Positions 35,988 through 46,397 of a stretch of DNA of 64,000 bases are shown one piece after another. The notes under the pieces were generated by a model, which was given only the letters and a program-made list of their open reading frames with translations, searched no databases and was not told where the DNA came from. This DNA comes from Cerioporus squamosus. Lineage: Eukaryota > Basidiomycota > Agaricomycetes > Polyporales > Polyporaceae. The translations under genes were made by a program, and so were the position numbers. Where the stretch lies: contig JABYQS010000099.1 in the NCBI GenBank assembly GCA_022592435.1, positions 62,001-126,000 of the forward strand, written 5' to 3'. How positions within the stretch are numbered: position 1 is the first letter of the stretch; each line of letters starts with the position of its first letter.

Positions 35988-38900
35988 TTAGTCGCTCATC
36001 CACTCGCCGCCGCTCGCGAGCTGCGCGAAAACACCGCGCCTCTCCATGAGGTCCTCGTACGTCCCCTGCTCGGCGATGACGCCGTCGTGCACGACAAGGA
36101 TACGGTCGCACATGCGCATCATCGCGAGCTTGTGGGTCACGACCAGCGTGGTCCGCCCGACCTTCGCCTCCCGGAGTGTCTCCATCACCGCCGCCTGGTT
36201 CGCCGCGTCGAGCGCCGACGTGCACTCGTCGAGGATGAGGATGCGTGCGGGCGTGCCAGCGCACGCGCGATCTGCAGACGCTGCGCCTGGCCGCCGGAGA
36301 TGAGCGACGCGTTCTCGCCGACGGGCGTGTCGTAACCCTTCGGGAGCGACTCGACGAACTCGTGCACATTTGCGGCCTTCGCGGCGCGACGGATGTCCTC
36401 CATCGAGAGCGACTTGTTGCCGTACCGGATGTTCTCAGCTATCGAAGCGTCGAACAGGTTTGGCTGCTGGCTGACAACGGAAACGTGGTCGCGGAGGTAG
36501 TGCACCTCGGTTGAGCGCAGGACGTGGGGACCGATCGCGACGCAGCCGGTGTCGGGCTCGTAGAGGCGTTGCAGCAATGCCGCCATCGTGGACTTGCCAG
36601 AGCCGGAAGAGCCAACAATCGCGACGCACTCGTTCTCGCGTACCTCGACGAAGAGGTTGCGGAGGACTGGGACGTCGGGGCGCTCGGGGTACGAGAAGGA
36701 GACGTTGGTGAAGGAGACGGGGCCGGAGAGATCGGGAGTAAGGACGCCCTGGCACTCATCCGTGGCAGTGGAGAGCTTGAGGAGACGGTTGAAGTCGCGG
36801 GTAGCACGAGTGGACTTGGCGATGCGGTGAGCTGCGCACAGTCGTCAGCATCCATGGAAGACAAGACAATAGCAGAAGAAGAAAAAGACGTACTGAATGC
36901 CATGAGCTGAGAACCAATGGAAACGGAGAAGACGACCAGCTGCAGAGTCTGGATCATCTGCAGATAAGAGTAGGTGCCCTTGGCAATGAGCACCGCGCCG
37001 ACATAGAACAGCAGAGCCTCCGCCAGGTAAATGAGGGCGCTTGCAACACCGTACGTGCAGCCCTCGACGAACGCGCCGCGCACCCCGGTGCTGAGTGCGG
37101 AGTCGACAGCAGAGTCGAACTTCTCCTGGAACGCTTCTTCGAAGCCCATCGCACGTATTGCGCGGACATTTGAGATCGCCTAGAGCAGAGTGGTTTGAGC
37201 AACATATCCCAAAAAGTGGAAGAGGATGACTCACATCATAGTACTGCTTTGCAACTTCCTCGCGGGCACGCTTGTTGCGCACCTCGCACTTGGAGACGAG
37301 GCTTGACTGCAGCGCCATCACGCCAGCGAACACTGGCGCGATCGCAAAGCCGACAAGCGTGAGCTGCCACCCGCGGGCCAGCGCCCAGATCAGCCCGACG
37401 CCAAGCATCGCAGAGACGACGAGTGTCTGACAGAGCACGCTCGCAATGAGCGCGCGGGCGTCGTCGCCGTCCTTGATGAGGATCTGAACGAGGCGGACCG
37501 GGGCGTTCTCGGTCTTGTCGAACCACTTCTTGTCCTGAGCGAGGACGCGCTTGAAGCAGACCTCACGGATGTGGGTCACCCAGTCCATCGCCGCGTTCTC
37601 CATGATGAAGATCTTCAGGCCAATGAAGATGCCATCTGCGGCCGCGACTGCGAGCACGATCGCGCCGTAGATGTTGATGATGGACACGTTGCGCGCGCCG
37701 TTCGAGACCTCGTAGAAGAGTCGCGAAAGCAGGTACGAGAAGAGCGGGGTGATGGTACCGCTCAGGACGCAAATGATCATGCCGACGAGGATAAGAGGCT
37801 TGTTCGGGAGGGTGGGGTAGATGTCGCGGATGAGCTGCCAGAAGGATATCTCAGCCTCCTGCGGAGGGAATGCCTCCTCGGGCACGTCCTCGGCCTTCTC
37901 GACGATGACGGTGTCGAGGTGGACGTCGCGCGTGAACTTGCGACGCTGCTCGTGGTACCGACGCTGGCTGGCAAGAGCCGCGCTGCGCTGCATCGCGGCC
38001 TTGTCCTTCTCGAAAGCCTCGTCGTCCTCCACCATCGCATCCGCATAGGACCTCGGGGAGCTACAGAGCGTCGGGGAGGTGGGTGTGAATTGGAGGCTGT
38101 ACCGCTTGCTGGAGTTGGTGGGGAGTGGGGCAGGAACATCGATCGCAGGGACGTTGATGTGAAGCGTGCGTCTGCGAGACTTCTTGTCCCCCTCGGTAAC
38201 GCCAGCGAACGCGTCGGCTGGCACAAAGCGGCTGACGGGGCGAGACTCGCGGGCAGCGGCCACCGCGGGAGCGGGGCCGTTCTTCGTCAGCTCAGCGATG
38301 GCGTCGAACATCCAATTGCCTAGAGTGAGAGGTCGGAACGTCGAAGGCGCGATGCTGTGGTGGCGGAGGGCGCGAGTGCTCATCGCGACGGCCTCAAGCT
38401 CCTCCTGCTTCTCCTCGTCCTGCTGGTCGAGGATGGCCTCGATGGGAAGCTCCTCCTCCTCGTCCTCAACGTCCTTCTCCTTGAACCCGCCAGTTGCATC
38501 TTGAGTATGTGCCATATGGCTGAACTCGCTGTCGAAAGACTCCAGCTCATGGCGGAAGCCTTGTTCAACGAGCCGGCCATCCTTGAGGACGTGAACGAAA
38601 TCGTCCGAGCCAATCTGTGAGAGGTCATGGGTAATGACTATCGTCGTCATGTTTCGGCGCCAGCGCTTGATCGCCTCGAAGACGAGAATGCGAGAGGTCG
38701 CGTCCAGCGCGGACGTCGCCTCATCTGCAAAGCAGTGTGTTAGTGGCGCGTAATATCTGAAAACATTCTGGGCACTCACCAAGAATAAGGACCGTAGGGT
38801 TACGCAAAAGCGCACGCGCGATTGCTAAACGTTGCTTCTGACCGCCGGAGAGGTTGGCGCCGCTGTTGCCCAGTTGCGTATCGTAGCCCTCCGGGAGGTC

Positions 38901-40637
38901 GCGGACGAAGTCGTGCATGAGTGCAGCGCGGCAAGCCTGAATGACTTCTTCCCGCGTGGCGTCGGAGGGTTTGCGAGAGCTGCCAGGGCCGGCAAGTCCC
39001 ATCGCGACGTTGTCGTGGACGCTCATGTCGAAAAGGATGCAGTTCTGCGAGACTGCGGCGATGTTGGCGCGGGTGAAGTCCTCGTCGAGGAAGCTCAGTT
39101 CCTGATCGTCCAAGAAGATCGAGCCCGTCGTGGGGTTGTACATGCGAAGAAGCAGCTGCGCCAATGTCGACTTGCCAGATCCAGACCCGCCAACGATGAA
39201 GGAGGTTTCCTGGGGCGGGAGGAAGATAGAAATGTCCCGAAGAACCGGCATGGTGGGACGCGACGGGTAAGCGAAGGACACATCGCTGAACTCGAAGTGT
39301 CCGCGGCAGTGGTCGGGACGAATCTTCCGGAAGATGGAGGGACGACGGTGAGACTTGGTAGGCGACAGCAGGACACCGCCGTAGGGGGTGATGTTCGACT
39401 GAGACTGCGCGAGCGTCATGAGCGACACCATCGCAAATTTGCCCTTGGTGAGAACGATGAGCTGCGGGATGCACATCTGCAAGTTGCTCGTGGCGATGAG
39501 ACAAGCCCAGAAGACGGACATCACGGTTCCCGGGGAGATAGTGCCGTCGCGGACGAGCTTCGAGCCGAACCAGAACGCCTGCACGAACATCGCCATCATG
39601 ACAAACTGCGACGCGCAGGTGCTGACGCCCCACACAGCGTGGCACTTGATAGCGGCGCGACGGATCTTCTCGAGCGTGGTCCCCAGCTGCTCCTCCTCAT
39701 GAGCCTCAGCGTTGAACGCCTTCACGGTCGCAATCGCCGCAGTCGCGCGGTCCACGAGGGTCGCAGCGGAGGCACTGTGGGCGCGCTCAGCGGCGAGACG
39801 GGGGCCGACGAAGCCTTGCGAGAGAGTCTGGATGATCATGAGGAGGGGAACTGCGGAGAGGATGACCAGGGTCAACGACCACGACCAGACAAACGCTAAC
39901 ACGAGCGAGGTCAGGAACGTAGTCGTGTACTGGATGACCATGCCCGCTGCAAGCGAGGAGGCCGCGCGGACCTCGTCGGTTTCCCTGAAATAAAGTCAGC
40001 GCCGGTTGCATTGTAGCAAAGAACGCACGTACCGAGCAAAGTTCGCCATGAGACCACCGGCGCCGACGGGGCCGTCGCCCTCGACGGCCTGCACGGATTC
40101 TTCGGAACCCATCTTGGTGTCGAACCATACCATGTCCTTGCGCGTGACCGCCGAATAGATCTGCTTGCGAACGGCCACCAGGTTGCGCTCACCGGTCCAG
40201 ATCCAGAGGCTCGAAGTCAAGCTGCTGAGGGCGAGTGCGCCGACAGCCAACCCGACTAGCTCAAGAGCTGCGAGGCCGACACCGTGGAGGAGTGCTCGCT
40301 TGGCCTCATCGGAGGGGTTGGGACCGGTAGGGAAAGCCGCAAAGGAGTCAAAGGACCGACCGATGACATAAGTCATGAATGGCGCGACGCCACCCGCGAA
40401 GAGGGAGGTGAGAATGGCGGGGAGGATGAGAACGAAGAATTCGCGACGGGAGAGGAGGGAAAAGAGAAGGGGGATGGATGGCTGGGGAGGTGGGCATTGT
40501 GCAGTGGAAGCCGTGGACTCTACCGGGGTGAGGGTAGTCGCGGATTGAGGGAGGTGCAGTGTGGATGCGTTGGTGGAGGTCATGCTGGTCGTAGAAGTCG
40601 TATCACTGTCGACGACGAGGCTCGTCGGACGGCGCAT
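35988..40637 (-). CDS. Ste6-like full ABC transporter (a-factor/pheromone exporter type, ABCB)
   Basis: Yeast Ste6 exports the farnesylated a-factor pheromone; basidiomycete Ste6-like pumps are thought to do the same for lipopeptide pheromones. The protein is TMD-NBD-TMD-NBD, about 1,450 residues, start MRRPTSLVVDSDTTSTTSMT. TMD1 contains ILPAILTSLFAGGVAPFMTY and FLTSLVLAFVWSWSLTLVIL. NBD1 has Walker A GGSGSGKST, signature LSGGQKQR and Walker B VLILDEATSALD. A long acidic linker follows (KEKDVEDEEEELPIEAILDQ). TMD2 starts LILVGMIICVLSGTITPLFS. NBD2 has Walker A GSSGSGKST and signature ISGGQAQR; the Walker B (ILILDECTSALD) and C-terminus (THKLAMMRMCDRILVVHDGV) lie one frame off, and one more C at 36248 (plus strand) joins them. 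The end is ASGGEWMSD. The upstream region has a cluster of ACAAT cores. The Ste6 call rests on overall ABCB organisation; a multidrug P-glycoprotein role remains possible. Confidence 0.82.
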
Positions 40638-42005
40638 CTTGGATGCAGATAGAGAAGAGGAAAGGAGAGACTGGGAAGGGGGTTTTTCCGCGAAGTGAGA
40701 CCATGGGTTTTGTCCATCGTTTTGTCCATTGAGACAATCGTCTTTGCAGGCGGTTCAGACAATAGCGCGAATAGACGCCGCGCATTGTGTGCCGCGGCGC
40801 GTCCAGTACGCGCCCACGTGGCCAACAATAGATCCCCGAGCAGGCGCTTACCGAGTCTTATTGTCACGATCAGGCACGCGCTAGCCGCTCCCACGGTCGG
40901 CCCGACCTCCTCATTGACTCGCCGACGCGCCCTGCAACTTGCAAGTCTATGAGCGCAACGTCCACCACAGCAAGCACGTCGTGGACCTCCTCATCGAGTG
41001 CAGACAGAGTCACGAAGACAGCTTGTCGCGCTCACCTTAGTATGAAACGTGCATATATGCGCTTTACATGGTCGCTGTGGCTCTCGGCCGCGCCGCGGTT
41101 GCCCCTAGAGCTCGCCACAGTTTCACTTGCTCTTAGAGCTTGCCACGATCTGCCCCTAGAGAACGGTTGATACAACTGTATTAATACTAGCGGCGACCAC
41201 AGCAGATATGCGCAGTGGTTACAGAACAGTACGGATGATGACCAGGCTCACCTCGGGCAGGGTGTGAATCCGTCTTAATCGCGCAGGGTGAGCGTCACTA
41301 ACTTGCGACATCCAGACAAATTAAGCAGCCGGGCTGGGGACAGCTGCTGGATACTGCAGGAGGAGAGGTGAACCGACCGACGTGCATGGAAGTGGGGGGC
41401 AAGGTGAGCGTGCTCGAGTCGGGAGGGGGACTGACTATATATACTGGGATAGCTGAGAGGGGACTTTTCGTCATTAGTTAGCAGGCGTACTGGAAGTCTT
41501 GACAGAATGACGTAGCTGCAAGACTTACGCTGAATCCATGACGCAGTTCTCACTTCCACCGCAGTAGGCAGGTTGGCTTAGGGCTAGACACAAAGTCGCG
41601 CGCGATTAACATCTACATAGGTGTCACGTGACCGCGAACTTGCCATCTACGGCAAATATGTGGTTTGCTCTCCGCGTCTCTTCGGGGGTTGCGGAACCCC
41701 CCCTGCCTTCAAAACGACTCGGGCACGCACTGGACCGACCATGTTTCTCTGCAATGCATGGAGGTGCCCTGCAGGGAGCATGGAGTGTGCGCAATCCCTG
41801 GCATGACCATATGGAACACCTCGATTACAGACATGAAACAGAACACCGCAAACGATACACTCGCATGTCGACCACCGCTCGAACGACACCCGGATCGGAC
41901 TCGCGCGGCTGTGTCACCCAATCCACTTGTGTGGCGCCACAGCGGTGGGCTCGACCACCCGAGCGCAGTCGACCCACCAGCCCATGCAGACGATCATCCA
42001 GGGTC
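40638..42005. other. Intergenic region with the Ste6-like promoter
   Basis: The first 250 nt form the promoter of the Ste6-like gene. The rest, up to the stop of the multicopper oxidase, has no supported gene. A plus-strand piece near 41720-41760 (GTHWTDHVSLQC) faintly recalls a multicopper oxidase block but is too short to call. Confidence 0.45.
40734..40864. promoter_or_regulatory. Cluster of five ACAAT/ATTGT cores upstream of the Ste6-like gene
   Basis: ACAAT or its complement occurs at 40734, 40759, 40784, 40825 and 40860, that is 97-227 nt upstream of the start codon. This is the core recognised by HMG-box proteins, including fungal mating and pheromone-response regulators. About 0.25 occurrences would be expected by chance in 131 nt. 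Binding is inferred. Confidence 0.4.
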
Positions 42006-44478
42006 TCATGCCCTCTGACACTGGTCGATCATGTACTGAGGGATGTTGAACTTGCTGCTCTCCGACGGCAAGATGTTCAACTGGAAGAGCAGGCCTGCAA
42101 CCTACGATGATTCGGTGGACAGTAAGTCATTCCGAAGCACCCGCTGACGATACACGCAGTGCTCACCATGTGCCACTGGATATGACAGTGGAACGCCCAG
42201 AAGCCGGGGTTGTCGCCGACGAAGCGGAGGACGACGTGTGTGTACGCGGGAATGACGAGCGTGTCCCGCCTGGATCGTGCGTCAGCGAAATGGACATGCT
42301 CGCGCGAAGGGAAGAACGTACAACATGGGCTGTTTGTTGTCGACAGGCTCGCCTTGGTAGCGTCCCGCACCCGACTGCATGATCCAGAACTGATCACAAG
42401 GAGGCGGAGATACGTCAATGCAGGGGGAGGAAGCCTTGGAGATCAGCGGACGCACCTTCTGCCCGTGCAGATGAAAGGGATGATCGCCGTCGTCCAGATT
42501 GTCGATGATCATGTCGACGACATGAACCTCGTCCACGGTTGTGACGAGCTGCGAGTCCGCAAGCGTCGCGGAGCCGTCCGCAGTTTGGTTCCCGAGGTGC
42601 GCGAAGAGACTTGACGTCTTCTGCAGCGGCTCCCATGACTAGCGGAAGGCGGGGAGGCATGTCAGTACTCAACCCAGGTGATGAGCGCGAGGTTCCGGGA
42701 CATACTGTGCTGTTGATGAAAGAGAGGAAGTGCGACAGGTAGTCGGGCCCGCTCGCGTATTGCATCGAGATCGTCAAGTATACGCTGCTGCAGAGGAAGT
42801 CAGCACTCACAAGGAGCGCAAGTAGAGCTCGTGTTCGCTTACAACGTGGAGTTCGGAGCGGGTCCTCCGCCGACAGGTACCAGGTCTGTCGTGTCCAAGT
42901 CGCTCGGTGCGCCATCTGGAAGGCTCGGCGGGTTGTCCAAGAGCGCGACGTCCGGGATCGTGGAGTTGTTTACACCATAGCGTATGATTCCCCGGATCTC
43001 AGTCTGGACCCCGGGGTTGTCGTACTTGGTATGCGTGTCAGACGAAGGATGCTCCCTCAGGCGTGGCACCGAACTCACTGTGAATGCGTCCTGATCGAGT
43101 CCCGAGCGGAACCAATAAGCGCCAGCTGTCTGATTCGTCCTCAAGAGCACGCTGTACCGCTGGGCAACCGCGATAGATAAGCTCGTGACTGCGAAGGGCT
43201 CGACAGCTGTCCCATCTGCCTCAATGACCTCAAGCGTATGGTTGTCAACGGAGAACTCCATCGCGACGAAGCTGCCCGTGTTGACGAGACGCAGGCGGTA
43301 CGTCTTGTTCGGCTCGAGGGTAGCGTTGAAGAACGAGGTGTTGGAGGAGCCGTACTGCCCCACGCCGTTGATCGTTCCGCCGTCGGGCACAGGCTCGTTT
43401 CCTGGAGTGCCATCGATACCACCGGGCGTGAAGTACAGGTTGAGCAGTTCCGGAGAGAAGCCGTGATAGAGGTCAGCGAGCTGGAGGACAATGTCGCCGT
43501 CGTATGCTGGCACAGATTCGTTGTTGGCATGAACAACCACTTTAGCACAGTTGAGATGAGTACTGATCCGCTCTCGGAACATGAGCTCGAAGCATACATG
43601 CGCCAGTTATGCCATCGGTATATTGCGTTCCAGCATCTGCACTGAAGTCAGAAGATGCAACAATGGCATGAGCCATCACCAATCACTTACGGGCATGCCA
43701 CCAAGTGCTACCGACATAGCCATCGAACTGCATGTTTGGACGCATTAGACGACACGTTGAGAAGGCGGTACCAGGCTTCCCCATACCGTGAAGTTGTAGA
43801 CCATCGATTCGCCAGTTGGAATACCACACTGGGTGATGGCCATGGATCCGTCATAGTAGTTCGTTCCCCGTCTAGACCATGAATAAGAGCTGTAGTCGGT
43901 GGAGAGAACTTGTCTACTCACTGATATAATCCATGCCAATGAATTGATCTGTTCCAGCATTTGAGCGCGATGCTCACGCTCAATGAAGTCGTGAGAACTC
44001 ACGTAGAATTCGGCATTTTGTTCGTGACGTTGACCACTATCCGATCTCCACTGTTCGCTTCGATCGTGGGCCCTGGGTACTGCCCGTTCACGACGAGCAT
44101 GCGCTTCTGCACGCCGTCCGGCGAGCCCGTGCGCTCCTCGACAACGAAGTCGTACGTGCGCGTCGTTGGAGGCTCGTCAACTATATTCGCCGACAAGAAG
44201 GCGTCGGCAGACTTCGGAATCGCGACATGCTGAAGGTCTGTCGTGTTCCCGGTGGAGTTACCGCTAGCAGGAGATGCTGTTGAGTGCCTTTTCTTCAAGC
44301 CAAGTCCCAGTCCTAGGCCAAGTGCGAGTCCCAGAACTACGAAGGCCACAGCGATAGCGGCTATGATGATAAGCGGCCTCCGCCGCCGTCCGCCTGCGGC
44401 TCCAGTACCGTTGGCAGCTGTGGGTACGTGATCGTGTGCGTCGCCTTTGGACTCGTGAGTATCTGAGGAACCTGCCAT
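42006..44478 (-). CDS. Membrane-anchored multicopper oxidase (laccase/ferroxidase-like)
   Basis: The enzyme would couple four one-electron oxidations of a substrate (phenol or ferrous iron) to reduction of O2 to water. A short cytosolic tail ending GGRRRRP is followed by a membrane helix (LIIIAAIAVAFVVLGLALG) and a Gly/Leu repeat, giving a type II anchor with the catalytic part outside. All four copper motifs are present once the introns are removed: SIHWHGLYQ, WWHAHAGTQYTDG, DDGDHPFHLHGQK and GFWAFHCHIQWHM. The three cupredoxin domains are complete, with several N-glycosylation sequons. The C-terminus is KFNIPQYMIDQCQRA. There are about ten introns. Classical secreted laccases have a signal peptide and no such anchor, so this belongs to the anchored MCO group. 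Substrate class cannot be decided, because the Fe(II)-binding acidic residues of Fet3 were not identified. Confidence 0.9.
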
Positions 44479-45360
44479 GATGGTGCGCGAAGCGAGGGCT
44501 CAAAAGCGAGGAGGGCGACGCCTTCACAAACTTATAGCAGCCCGGCCTCACGGATGCCCGCCGGACAGTTGACAGGCAAGTGCAGGCCGCGGCTTCCAAC
44601 ATCAAGGTACAAAGCGTGCAGAACGCTGCCGGCGTCGGAATCTGGAGGGGAAGGCGCGCCGTGATGCAAGGGGGCAACGACGATCCTATAATAGTGACGA
44701 ACGTGCTTCGATTCCGGCCTGTGTCCGCAGAGATGTCGACTTCGTGCTGTACCTCGGGCGCATCGTTCCCGGGAAGGACGGTGTATCTGCTTGTGAGGCA
44801 TCCAGCTTCACGAGGTGGCCTCTGGTGGCCTGGGTTCTCTACGTGAGCGGTGAGATCTGTTGTTGTAGCATTACTTATGCCTTTTTGACCGAGTCATGTG
44901 GCCCACGAACAGCGTCCGATGTGGCGGTAGGGCACTTCAGTCAGAGACATGCGAGAATTTGCATCCAAACTTGTGAATGGCAGCGACTCGTGAGCGATAT
45001 GGTTGACTGGACAGGACTGCGTGCCAAACGGTGATGGTTAAGGAAAACCCGGTCGTTCGCGTGTGGATCTAATTAAGGCTCCGCTTCAAGCAGGCAGAGT
45101 GCAATCTGAGTTGGTGCTGCCACGTGGCCTGTGCAGGAGGCCCAGCTCATCCCATCTCCGACATTATTGCTCCGACAAGTGCCAGTGTCCTACCGCTTCC
45201 CTTCTCAAATTCAGCCTCGACCTTCATAGACTGGCAGGCCGCCGCGAGCTACTGTCCCAGCTAGAGTTGGATGTTATGCCAGAGCCAGATGCTCGGTGGG
45301 TCCGAGCCTGCTGCATTACTAGACACGAAGCTCAGTCTATCCGAAGACGATCCCCAGGCG
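44479..45360. other. Intergenic region
   Basis: It contains the promoter of the multicopper oxidase at its left end. Near 45115 a string (GCCACGTGGC) resembles one at 48770 upstream of another P450 relic, so the right part may be the decayed promoter of a P450 copy. No gene is supported. Confidence 0.4.
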
Positions 45361-45509
45361 TTCTCTACCCTCCAACCTGCTCGCCGCTTCGCTACGCTCT
45401 GAATGTGTGAAGAAGGCTCACGTCGAGCCGGACTCTGTCGCAGGCCCACACCGTCTTCCGGACTTCGATGATCAAGAGAGCTTGGGATATGTCTATGCCG
45501 CTATCAACC
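45361..45509 (+). pseudogene. Cytochrome P450 fragment A
   Basis: The reading VKKAHVEPDSVAGPHRLPDF followed by DQESLGYVYAAIN matches KKARAELDEVVGPDRLPDF and DRDSLVYVDAVIK of the intact P450 at 46.4 kb. The preceding FSTL.. piece aligns with FSTITSAFLALSLHPE, but a stop (TGA) interrupts it. Only the region between helices I and K is left. It ends abruptly where fragment B begins. Confidence 0.75.
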
Positions 45510-45820
45510 GGCGAGGAGGAAGACTTGATCAAGAACGTTAGTACTGTATCCTCCGAAGGTATATGCGCCCATCTGGATGCACTGTTGAATGCTGGGAGAC
45601 TTGCAGCTGGAGCAGACACAGTCAGCACGCGCGAGTTGTACGGTACATGCGACCAGGCCTATCAGACGTTGCAAGCTCCCTTCCGTGCCATGTCACTCAA
45701 CCGCGAGGTATAATGTAAGAAGGCACACGACGAACTCGAAATCATCGTAGGGCCCGATCGTCTTCCGGACTTCTGCGACCGCAAACAGCTGGTGTATGTT
45801 AACGCCATTATGAGATTAAT
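45510..45820 (+). pseudogene. Cytochrome P450 fragment B
   Basis: The fragment starts GEEEDLIKNVSTVSSEG, matching EEEDVISNVASVAFQ of the intact gene. It keeps AGADT for the I-helix AGSETT, then KKAHDELEIIVGPDRLPDFC and RKQLVYVNAIM. Intron-like DNA occurs at the same places as in the intact gene (after the VSSE and ADT equivalents), so it arose by DNA duplication and not from an mRNA. In-frame stops and missing N- and C-terminal parts make it non-functional. Fragment A repeats part of it 313 nt upstream. Confidence 0.75.
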
Positions 45821-46397
45821 AGTAAGTATTCACGCAGTCGCATGTGACGTGAAGGTTCGTGGGTTCAAGCTCAAGCGCGGCTCCTTGACAGAAGGTTGGG
45901 TAGTAATCTCCTCCTTGCCGTCAGACGCCTCAATGTTCGGCTGAGCAAGCTTCGTAGATTATCGCCACTGCAAACCCGATTGAACAGACTCTCGGACGCG
46001 TCCTGCGACAGGAAGGAATACAGCCTCTTTCCAGCAGCGCACCATGCCTTCCTCGGACATGCTGCAGCGGCGTCCTACATAACGTGGGACAACGGTCACC
46101 GAGTGCCGACCCCCCTGCATACGTCCGACCGCTCTTACGCCGAGGTCATGTCAACCTATGTAGATCGGGTACGTATCGCTCCTTGGATCACTGGGAAATC
46201 GGAGCTGGCTTTCCTGTTTCACCGTAGCGCTTTATTCAGTGCTACCCGCTGAACGTCCGCACGAGACCGTCGGAGACTCGGTGCCCTTATCCTTCTCCAC
46301 AGCTCCTCTGAGGAAGCTCCTGATGCCAGTCATCCCAGTCCGCTCGTGACCGACTATATAGACCGGCTTTCAGATGGATGCATGCCAGTTGCTCCCC
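45821..46397. other. Promoter region of the P450 gene
   Basis: No coding unit was recognised. The right end holds the P450 promoter, including the TATA box at 46355. Confidence 0.5.
46355..46360 (+). promoter_or_regulatory. TATA box of the P450 gene
   Basis: TATATA lies only 19 nt before the ATG at 46374 and 43 nt before the in-frame ATG at 46398. With transcription starting about 30 nt downstream, the second ATG is the more likely initiator. Confidence 0.5.

Noticed and set aside
41700..41850. Possible multicopper-oxidase fragment (GTHWTDHVSLQC) on the plus strand
   Set aside because: Only about a dozen residues resemble the GT.WADG..Q.P block, with no HWHG motif or other copper ligands nearby.
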